Under the pieces are notes generated by a model, which saw only the letters and a program-made list of their open reading frames with translations, did not search any database and had not been told where the DNA came from. A DNA stretch of 11,241 nucleotides from Lachnospiraceae bacterium (lineage in GTDB: Bacteria; Bacillota; Clostridia; Lachnospirales; Lachnospiraceae): contig JAAUZS010000126.1 of assembly GCA_014804495.1 (NCBI GenBank), positions 3,769 through 15,009 on the forward strand, given 5' to 3'. Positions 6,507 to 11,241 of the stretch are shown here, in pieces. The translations under genes were made by a program, and so were the position numbers. Position 1 is the stretch's first letter; every line of letters begins with the position of its first letter.

Positions 6507-7310
6507 GTGGATAGTATGTCGGAAGAGAAATATTTAATCTGTGAAGATTCCATAGAAGGCGTTTTTACGGGAGTTTATGATGCTTATGCCTTGAGAGAGG
6601 GGCATGAGCATATTCATATACAAATCGGGGAAGAAGAAAATTTGAGATTATTTGCATATTATCTGTATATTCAGCCGGATTCCGTAAAGACTAGGAAGGT
6701 AGTGGAAACCCTACAGCGGCGTCTGGGTCAAAGCACGTACCTTGATATATGCCGTGCGCTTTCAACATCGGATTCCGGAAAAGGACAGGCGGTATACAGG
6801 ACAATAGTCGATGGAATCACAAAAGGAAGCGGAAGAAGAGTAATGGAAAATCTTACTAATCCATATGTGGAACTTACTTTTCGGCTGGCGAGGAATGCGG
6901 GAAATGAAATAAATCGTATGCTGGAATTCTTAAGATTCAAGGAACTTGAGCAGGGCATTCTGTTTGCAAAGATAGGTCCTGAATGTAACGTTGTCCCTTT
7001 TCTGATGCCTCATTTTGCTGACAGACTGCCTCTGGAAAATTTTATTATTTATGATGAGAAGCATAATGTATATGGAGTGCATCCGGCGAAAATGGAGTGG
7101 TATCTGGTATCGGACCCTGATATTTCTGCTGAGAATCTGCATAAAATGTCAGAGACAGAGGAGCGGTATCAGAAACTTTTTACCACTTTCTGTAATACAA
7201 TAGCAATAAAGGAACGTAAGAATCCCGGTCTGCAGCAACAGATGCTGCCGCTCAGGTTCAGAGAGTACATGGTCGAATTTGAAAAGAAAAATGTTTATAG
7301 GCAAAACTGA
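6507..7310 (+). CDS. DUF4130/TIGR03915-like partner of the radical SAM protein, putative DNA metabolism protein
   Basis: About 267 residues, starting near the family-typical KYLICEDSIEGVFTGVYDAY. Later blocks (RLGQSTYLDICRALST; GRRVMENLTNPYVEL; LARNAGNEINRMLEFLRF; LEQGILFAKIGPECNVVP; PHFADRLPLENFIIYDEKH) and a C-terminal LPLRFREYMVEF fit a DUF4130-type protein. In many genomes this domain is fused to a uracil-DNA glycosylase-like region; here it stands alone. The start is uncertain: GTG 6507 has AGAGGAG (6491-6497) at good spacing, ATG 6516 is too far from it, and an in-frame TTG at 6456 would add a non-conserved leader. It follows the radical-SAM gene by 65 bp without a terminator, so it is in the same SOS-controlled transcript. 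Its biochemical role is unknown. Confidence 0.85.
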   Translation: MDSMSEEKYLICEDSIEGVFTGVYDAYALREGHEHIHIQIGEEENLRLFAYYLYIQPDSVKTRKVVETLQRRLGQSTYLDICRALSTSDSGKGQAVYRTIVDGITKGSGRRVMENLTNPYVELTFRLARNAGNEINRMLEFLRFKELEQGILFAKIGPECNVVPFLMPHFADRLPLENFIIYDEKHNVYGVHPAKMEWYLVSDPDISAENLHKMSETEERYQKLFTTFCNTIAIKERKNPGLQQQMLPLRFREYMVEFEKKNVYRQN

Positions 7311-7354
7311 CAAATAGTTGAGCTAAAACCGAACATACTTGGTTAATTTAATTA

Positions 7355-7382
7355 TTTACAAATGAAATTATTGACGTATAAT
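7355..7382 (+). promoter_or_regulatory. Promoter of the HPr-like gene
   Basis: TTTACA (7355-7360) and consensus TATAAT (7377-7382) with 16 bp spacing. Transcription would start near 7389, exactly where the 15-bp inverted repeat begins, leaving a leader of about 83 nt before ATG 7472. Confidence 0.6.
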
Positions 7383-7388
7383 AACATA

Positions 7389-7430
7389 AATAAATTGATT
7401 TACCGTATATTCTGTGTAATTCAATTTATT
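7389..7430 (+). repeat. 15-bp inverted repeat in the HPr-like leader
   Basis: AATAAATTGATTTAC (7389-7403) pairs with GTAATTCAATTTATT (7416-7430) at 14 of 15 positions around a 12-nt loop. It starts at the expected +1 and has no T-tract, so it is more likely an operator or an mRNA 5' stabilising hairpin than a terminator. AT-richness raises the chance of coincidence. Confidence 0.5.
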
Positions 7431-7471
7431 AAGAAATTCAGAATTATAAAGAATAAAGGAGGGTGTTTAGA

Positions 7472-7699
7472 ATGATTCAACACAGGATTATGTTAAGACC
7501 GGATGAGGTGAGAGATTTTGTAGCGGCTGCTTCTAAGTGCCTGTTCGATGTAGATATTTCATATAACAGTTTCATAGTAGACGCCAAATCCATCATCGGA
7601 GTGTTCGGATTGAATTTTGACAAGGTGCTGACCGTTTCCTGTAATGGTTATGACGCAGGCTTTGAGGAATATCTTCAGAGATTTGCTGTAGCATGTTAG
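7472..7699 (+). CDS. HPr-like (PTS phosphocarrier family) protein lacking the active-site His
   Basis: A 75-residue protein with the HPr pattern: an amphipathic helix DEVRDFVAAASKC (11-23), strands, then VDAKSIIGVFGL (36-47) corresponding to the Ser46 region of HPr (S40 here), and the C-terminal helix GFEEYLQRFA. In canonical HPr the first helix is preceded by HxRPA with the His15 phosphorylated by enzyme I; here the position reads IMLRPDE with no His, so it cannot take part in classical phosphotransfer. Such His-less HPr-like proteins are common in Lachnospiraceae and their role is not known to me; a regulatory role through the Ser is possible but speculative. ATG 7472 is preceded by AAAGGAGGG (7455-7463), an excellent ribosome site. 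It has its own promoter and probably ends at the hairpin 7740-7767. Confidence 0.78.
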   Translation: MIQHRIMLRPDEVRDFVAAASKCLFDVDISYNSFIVDAKSIIGVFGLNFDKVLTVSCNGYDAGFEEYLQRFAVAC

Positions 7700-7739
7700 T
7701 GCAAATGCAGTTATAAAAGAATGTAAGAATTGGATTTTG

Positions 7740-7767
7740 AGAGGTTCATCCCAGTGGGTGAGCCTCT
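7740..7767 (+). terminator. Hairpin between HPr-like and Nudix genes (terminator or leader switch)
   Basis: AGAGGTTCA (7740-7748) plus CCC (7750-7752) pair with GGG (7756-7758) plus TGAGCCTCT (7759-7767): 12 bp with one G-U and one bulged T around an AGT loop. The tail TATTTAGG is a poor T-tract, so termination would be inefficient. The 3' arm CCTCT can also pair with AGAGG (7776-7780) inside the Nudix ribosome site. Confidence 0.5.
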
Positions 7768-7788
7768 TATTTAGGAGAGGAATTGGTT

Positions 7789-8238
7789 ATGGCACGAACC
7801 GAAAATGTTGAACTGACGGCATTATGTTTAGTTCATAGTAAAGATGCTTATTTGTTGCAGAATCGGGTAAAAGATGATTGGAAAGGGTATACCCTGCCCG
7901 GTGGGCATATTGAAAGTGGGGAGTCTATTGTTGATGCCATAATCCGCGAAATAAAAGAAGAAACAGGCTTGACGATTTTGAATCCAAGACTTTGCGGAGT
8001 AAAACAATTTCCTATTGAAGGTGGTAGGTATATTGTTTTTCTTTTTAGTACGAATGAATATGAAGGTGAACTCATTTCTTCAGAAGAAGGAGATATGCAC
8101 TGGATAAAAAAAGAAGAATTATCAAATGTGAATCTTGTAAGTGATTTTAATATGCTGCTTAAAGTGATGTTGGATGATAATTTAAATGAATTTCAATATA
8201 TTGTTGAAGATGGTATATGGAAAGTGGTATTGAAATAA
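7789..8238 (+). CDS. Nudix hydrolase, 8-oxo-dGTP diphosphatase-like
   Basis: A 149-residue soluble protein with a complete Nudix box GX5EX7REUXEEXGU at 39-61 (G39, E45, REIKEE 53-58, G60), which binds the Mg2+ ions that hydrolyse nucleoside diphosphate-X bonds. The surroundings (VELTALCLVH at the start; NRVKDDWKGYTLPGGH; CGVKQF; SSEEGDMHWIKKEEL) resemble Firmicute MutT-type 8-oxo-dGTP diphosphatases, which clean the nucleotide pool of oxidised dGTP; substrate assignment within Nudix proteins from sequence is unreliable. ATG 7789 follows AGGAGAGG (7773-7780) by 8 nt, better than the in-frame TTG at 7783. No clear promoter was seen, so it may be expressed by read-through of the hairpin from the HPr-like gene. 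Placement after SOS repair genes is suggestive only. Confidence 0.88.
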   Translation: MARTENVELTALCLVHSKDAYLLQNRVKDDWKGYTLPGGHIESGESIVDAIIREIKEETGLTILNPRLCGVKQFPIEGGRYIVFLFSTNEYEGELISSEEGDMHWIKKEELSNVNLVSDFNMLLKVMLDDNLNEFQYIVEDGIWKVVLK

Positions 8239-8239
8239 T

Positions 8240-8471
8240 GAAAACTGTAAGGGATTGATAAGATTACTGTCGGTATTATTATCTAAGAATAAGAGCGCCG
8301 ATGAAAAGAAGAAGATACTGGAAGAAGAATTTGGTATAAAAATGACAAAGGAGATAGAAGAGGAGGCAGAGGAAATTTAAGAATGCCAACATGCCTCTGG
8401 AGCAGGCTATGGCGGTGTTAGAGATCCCGGAGAAGGACAGACCAATGTATGCCGGTGAGTTGAAGAAATAA
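8240..8471 (+). pseudogene. Remnant of an Rpn-family (PD-(D/E)XK nuclease/'transposase') gene, C-terminal part
   Basis: Bases 8258-8377 encode a stretch reading LIRLLSVLLSKNKS, then ADEKKKILEEEFGIKMTK and EIEEEAEEI, ending at TAA 8378. This resembles the region before the MCNLS motif of Lachnospiraceae Rpn-family proteins. A second frame, 8382-8468 (NMPLEQAMAVLEIPEKDRP and MYAGELKK, stop 8469-8471), resembles their extreme C-terminus. The N-terminal nuclease domain and the linker between the two pieces are missing, so a deletion and frame shift have occurred. There is no start codon or ribosome site. The rest of the spacer to 8555 (8472-8543) has an open but unrecognised frame (from GTEEQKKLGLRLDIFEKLD) and otherwise only the ribosome site of the lipoprotein gene. 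Confidence 0.65.
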
Positions 8472-8555
8472 AGGTACAGAAGAGCAGAAGAAGCTAGGAC
8501 TACGGTTAGATATATTTGAGAAATTGGATGTGAGGAAAACTATAGGAGCATATTA

Positions 8556-9299
8556 ATGAAAAAAGTTAAACTGATTGGTACTATTCTGATATTTTTTATG
8601 ATTGTGGGCTGTGCAGGAAAATCTGGTAAAGATGAAACAGAGCTTATCCTAACTGGCACTGGGGAGTCAGTGGTGGAAGAAAATTTTGCTGTGGAAGGAT
8701 ATTTTGGTGAAAATGATATAATTATTTCAGAATTATACAGTGATGTGACATTAAATTCCATACCAATTGAGTATGATGCCAATGAGGTCTTTCTGAGTAT
8801 GGTGGATGAAAAAAACGGATATTTATTGTATTGCAGTTCCGGAGCCGGCGGTCAAATGATGAAATTGCTGTATTTTACAAATGACAGATGGAATACATAT
8901 AGCAAGATAGATATATCCTATAAGATGGATGGATATCCAACCAGCCTGTCTGCGGAGAGTCTTGAGCACTTATATATAGGGACACAGATGCGAAGCAACG
9001 GATATTTGTTTGAATCTACAGATGGCGGTGAACAATGGACTTCTGTTGTAATAGATGATAGTTTGGAGAGATGTCGATATGGATACGCACCTTTATTTAA
9101 TGAAGGCACTGCCTATGTACTCCTGGAATGTGATGGAACATATTCATTATATCAATCAAGAGATAATCAGATTACATGGGAAAAAACAGGTACATTTTCA
9201 TTAGATAACATGGTTGAAAAGTATTTTATTACGGAAGATATTCTTTATATTAGTGATTCATATGGAAATCAGTATGTAATCGGAGATTACGGTATGTAA
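8556..9299 (+). CDS. Secreted lipoprotein with Asp-box (BNR) repeats, function unknown
   Basis: A 247-residue protein with a lipoprotein signal peptide: MKKVK, hydrophobic core to residue 17, and lipobox IVGC with the lipidated Cys19, followed by a polar Gly/Lys/Glu linker. The mature part has two Asp-box motifs, STDGGEQW (154-161) and SRDNQITW (201-208, degenerate), and a related LYFTNDRW at 105-112. These are spaced as in beta-propeller proteins such as sialidases or YCF48/photosystem-assembly-like proteins, but two or three blades are too few for a closed propeller, so the protein may be short or truncated. No catalytic residues were identified. ATG 8556 has AGGAG at 8544-8548. Rpn-family remnants lie on both sides, suggesting an insertion-prone locus. 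It should sit on the outer face of the cytoplasmic membrane. Confidence 0.8.
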   Translation: MKKVKLIGTILIFFMIVGCAGKSGKDETELILTGTGESVVEENFAVEGYFGENDIIISELYSDVTLNSIPIEYDANEVFLSMVDEKNGYLLYCSSGAGGQMMKLLYFTNDRWNTYSKIDISYKMDGYPTSLSAESLEHLYIGTQMRSNGYLFESTDGGEQWTSVVIDDSLERCRYGYAPLFNEGTAYVLLECDGTYSLYQSRDNQITWEKTGTFSLDNMVEKYFITEDILYISDSYGNQYVIGDYGM

Positions 9300-9305
9300 C
9301 AGAAA

Positions 9306-9495
9306 AGTGATTTTCCAAGAATAGTAGAACGAGTAAGATACTTCAAAATACAAAGGGAAGGAGTAAACATTATGTGTGAAATAGCAGACAGAATCAGAAA
9401 AGAAGGAAGACAGGAGTAAGAAAATTTGCTGGCAACCCTGCTGAATATGTTATTTGTCGATGGGAGGGCAGAAGGTGTTAAGGCAGTGCTTATAA
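9306..9495 (+). pseudogene. Second Rpn-family remnant
   Basis: One frame continues from just after the lipoprotein stop: FPRIVERVRYFKIQREGVN, IMCEIADRIRKEGRQE, stop TAA 9417-9419, then in the same frame NLLATLLNMLFVDGRAEGV and KAV. ERVRYFK..E.G...MC is a hallmark of the middle/C-terminal part of Rpn/PD-(D/E)XK 'transposase' proteins. The nuclease half is absent and an in-frame stop interrupts the rest, so it is a decayed fragment. It differs from the fragment at 8240-8471, which matches another part (or subtype) of such proteins. A GAAGGAG sequence before ATG 9372 could in principle start a 15-codon peptide; I do not consider it a gene. Confidence 0.6.
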
Positions 9496-9516
9496 ATAAT
9501 AAGAGGGAGAGAAAAT

Positions 9517-9993
9517 ATGAAAACATTGCGTGCAAAAGGAGGATTAGCAATGAATTTTGCTTATTTCGGAGTGATTGGTGTTATTCTGATTATTTTAGGT
9601 ATAGCTTATGCTTGGGAGGAAGATATAGGGTTTTTGATATTGAGTATAATTGTTATAATTCCGTTTAATTTACTGGCAGGACTTGCCTGTCTAGGACGAT
9701 ATCGTCAAAATAGTATTACATATGGAAATGGAAGGGTTGTAATAAGGCGTTATGGTAGAGAAATTGTGGATGGTATACCGGTAGGAAAAGGGAAAATTAG
9801 AGAAGATGAATTTTTACTTGAAGAACTAGAATCATACGGCCTGTCATATAATACGGAAGTTTTTTTTCGATTGAAAGATGGAAAATTAATAGGATATGCA
9901 AAAAGAGATTATACGCGTAAACAAGAAAAAGAATTTTTCAGTTACATATATGAAAAGACTGGAATTGAGTTTCAGAAATCTAAGCCTGTATAA
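9517..9993 (+). CDS. Two-TM membrane protein of unknown function, paralogue A
   Basis: A 158-residue protein I do not recognise. Hydrophobic segments at about 14-32 and 37-59 anchor it; the rest (61-158) is polar, with alternating strand-like stretches and a final helix EKEFFSYIYEKTGIEF. It is clearly related to the next gene: shared YRQxSIxYGNGxVVI, DEFLxEExESY, FxLKD, EFFxYIYExTGIE. ATG 9517 (GAGGGAG at 9503-9509) is chosen because both paralogues then start MKT and align without gaps to the YRQ motif (residue 62); however ATG 9550 has a stronger AAAAGGAGG site (9534-9542) and could be used instead, giving 147 residues. The two-TM plus strand-rich domain layout is reminiscent of membrane-anchored bacterial PH-like proteins, but this is only an impression. 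Confidence 0.72.
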   Translation: MKTLRAKGGLAMNFAYFGVIGVILIILGIAYAWEEDIGFLILSIIVIIPFNLLAGLACLGRYRQNSITYGNGRVVIRRYGREIVDGIPVGKGKIREDEFLLEELESYGLSYNTEVFFRLKDGKLIGYAKRDYTRKQEKEFFSYIYEKTGIEFQKSKPV

Positions 9994-10087
9994 TAGCGAT
10001 GTCAATATTATCTGGAAGACAAGATAAAGATTAAAAACATGGGAATTTATGATAATAATTCATCAAAAACATAAAGGGATAGAGAGC

Positions 10088-10570
10088 ATGAAAACTATAA
10101 ACGCCGAGAGAGTAAAAGAACATTGTTTGTCTACTATTATAGCACCGGAAATTATATTTATTATTGGGATTGTAGTTGGCTGGTTAAGAGGTTTTAAAGG
10201 TAATTCAATAGCTTTGATAATCTGCGTAATTTTGTATAATTTACTTTTCTTATTTCGTGGCATATCCTTATATCGTCAATATAGTATTATGTATGGAAAT
10301 GGAAAGGTCGTAATAAAGCATGGCTTAGTAAGGGGAGAATCTTCTAAATTTAAACAAGATGAATTCTTGATTGAAGAAATAGAATCATATTCCGTAGTAT
10401 ATTATCACAACTACGCAAGGCTTGGTTCAATAGTAGCGTATTTTCAGTTGAAAGATAAAGAAAGAACAGGATATGTGTTTGGATATTATCCGCGAGAACA
10501 GTTAAATGAATTTTTTCAATACATATATGAAGAAACCGGCATTGAGGTTCAGGTGTCTGATCCTGAATAG
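10088..10570 (+). CDS. Two-TM membrane protein of unknown function, paralogue B
   Basis: A 160-residue tandem relative of the preceding gene. TM segments at about 15-31 and 40-57; cytoplasmic or external polar domain from about 61, with YRQYSIMYGNGKVVIK, DEFLIEEIESYSV, YFQLKDKERTGYVF and terminal helix NEFFQYIYEETGIEV. DNA identity with the first copy is high around YRQ-GNG (9703-9745 versus 10275-10317, only about five differences), so this is a duplication that diverged rather than two recruited genes. ATG 10088 follows AAAGGG (10073-10078) by 9 nt; an in-frame ATG at 10049 lacks a good ribosome site and would add 13 residues not present in the paralogue. The pair is separated by 94 bp without a terminator and is probably cotranscribed. 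Function unknown. Confidence 0.75.
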   Translation: MKTINAERVKEHCLSTIIAPEIIFIIGIVVGWLRGFKGNSIALIICVILYNLLFLFRGISLYRQYSIMYGNGKVVIKHGLVRGESSKFKQDEFLIEEIESYSVVYYHNYARLGSIVAYFQLKDKERTGYVFGYYPREQLNEFFQYIYEETGIEVQVSDPE

Positions 10571-10925
10571 CATCGCTGCAAATATACCAAGCAGACAAAA
10601 TTTATCAATAGGTATTGCATTAATTCACATTCTATGATATTATGTACGAAATAAAACAAATCTTGATTCTTATACATGATAACTGTGTCGTTTTTATCAT
10701 ATTCTTTCTAAGATATGCACATAAACAGTTACATGATTCCGGCAGTTCTGCCAGAGATTCAATTTGTTTGGCAGGACTGCTGTAATGATTGGTTATTGAC
10801 ATGGAAATTATAATATATACCAGAGAAAGTTGAGTTCATATTGTTTTTCTGATTCTATTTCTCATGACACTGTCATAACGGCACTCCTGCAAAAATACAA
10901 CCAAAAGAAAGGCAGGGGTATTAAA
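10571..10925 (+). other. 355-bp gene-free spacer with hairpins and an operator-like palindrome
   Basis: No credible gene is seen. Contents: a possible promoter TTGCAT (10615-10620)/TATTAT (10638-10643) with 17 bp spacing; a small ATGATAA/TTATCAT hairpin (10676-10682/10694-10700); the strong hairpin at 10742-10780; and an exact 13-bp palindrome ATGACAcTGTCAT at 10864-10876, 50 bp before the Rpn-family ATG, which could be a regulator site. TTGACA at 10796 has no -10 at usable spacing. If the 10615 promoter is real, the Rpn-family gene has a leader of about 275 nt. Confidence 0.45.
10742..10780 (+). repeat. 12-bp inverted repeat (stem-loop)
   Basis: GCAGTTCTGCCA (10742-10753) pairs with TGGCAGGACTGC (10769-10780) along 12 bp with one G-U pair around a 15-nt loop. 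It has no following T-run (TGTAATGATT), so it is not a standard terminator; it could be the 3' end structure of the paralogue pair transcript or a leader element of the downstream gene. Confidence 0.55.
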
Positions 10926-11241
10926 ATGGATGAAGAAACAATACTAAAGACTTATGAAGCAAAAAGAAAGCAGGCGGGAGAATTTAATTTAACAAGCGAT
11001 TTATTCGCTGGAAAAGTGTTTGAGGACAGGGAAGCATGTCAGGAGTTGTGCAGGATATTGCTGCAGGACAACAAAATCGTCATTAAGAACGTAAAAACCA
11101 AATACGCTATCCACAACCTTGAAAATCATTCAGTAGAGCTTGATATTATTGCAGAGGATACGGACGGAAACATTATCAACGTAGAAATACAGATGTATGA
11201 AGAAAAATCACCGTTTCGGCGAATGCGATATTATTTATCCA
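10926..11241 (+). CDS. Rpn-family recombination-promoting nuclease / PD-(D/E)XK 'transposase' (3' truncated by window edge)
   Basis: The first 105 codons are visible and open to the window edge. The N-terminus MDEETILKTYEAKRK is followed by DLFAGKVFEDREACQELCRILL, then the conserved core NLENHSVELDIIAED and GNIINVEIQM with the PD-(D/E)XK-type catalytic Asp (LDI) and the ExQ variant of the ExK motif, as is usual in Rpn/'PDDEXK transposase' proteins. Family members such as E. coli RpnA are DNA endonucleases that raise RecA-independent recombination; they are multi-copy in Lachnospiraceae. ATG 10926 has AGGGG at 10914-10918. This appears an intact gene head, in contrast with the two decayed relatives at 8240-8471 and 9306-9495. 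Whether the rest is intact cannot be seen. Confidence 0.82.
   Translation, partial: MDEETILKTYEAKRKQAGEFNLTSDLFAGKVFEDREACQELCRILLQDNKIVIKNVKTKYAIHNLENHSVELDIIAEDTDGNIINVEIQMYEEKSPFRRMRYYLS

Noticed and set aside
10796..10819. TTGACA followed by TATAAT as promoter of the Rpn-family gene
   Set aside because: The -35-like and -10-like hexamers are only 7 bp apart, which cannot work as one promoter.
1..11241. CRISPR arrays, tRNA or rRNA genes
   Set aside because: No regularly spaced direct repeats, no tRNA-like cloverleaf with a GGTTCGAATCC-type arm, and no rRNA-like stretches were seen.

Overview
The window looks like a chromosomal segment from a low- to mid-GC Firmicute, most probably a gut Lachnospiraceae/Clostridia member. 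The reasons are strong AAGGAGG-type ribosome binding sites, AT-rich spacers with sigma-A promoters at 16-17 bp spacing, the Lachnospiraceae style of the Rpn/PD-(D/E)XK 'transposase' sequences, an HPr-like protein without the active-site His, and a Bacillus/Clostridium-type LexA box. These assignments come from recognising family motifs by eye; no database was searched.

Layout: (1) 1-1889, the end of an ABC exporter operon (ATPase, then ABC-2 permease) closed by a clear terminator. (2) 1917-2927, a convergent asnA (ammonia-dependent asparagine synthetase). (3) 2928-3452, no credible gene but two separate palindromic elements with perfect 23- and 25-bp terminal inverted repeats, the second abutting the next gene. 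(4) 3453-5044, a class I SAM methyltransferase (minus) divergent from a DUF2798-like membrane protein (plus). Both have good promoters, and the plus-strand leader carries a long hairpin followed by seven T's just before the ribosome binding site, which suggests attenuation or a small RNA. (5) 5074-7310, an apparent SOS operon: promoter, LexA box at the expected +1, a radical-SAM/helix-hairpin-helix protein, and its usual partner, a DUF4130/TIGR03915-like protein. (6) 7311-8238, an HPr-like protein without the phosphorylatable His and a Nudix hydrolase. (7) 8239-11241, an AT-rich accessory tract: two decayed Rpn-family remnants flanking a lipoprotein with Asp-box motifs, two tandem paralogous two-TM proteins of unknown function, a 355-bp spacer with hairpins, and the intact N-terminus of an Rpn-family gene running off the right edge.

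The best candidate for an under-described system is the SOS-linked radical-SAM + DUF4130 pair. Related pairs are associated with uracil-DNA glycosylase, which points to DNA repair or base modification, but the reaction is unknown to me. A Nudix gene of the 8-oxo-dGTP hydrolase type lies about 0.5 kb downstream, though it is probably transcribed separately. The second notable signal is the putative conditional terminator in the DUF2798 leader. The right third appears to be a region of repeated insertion and decay.
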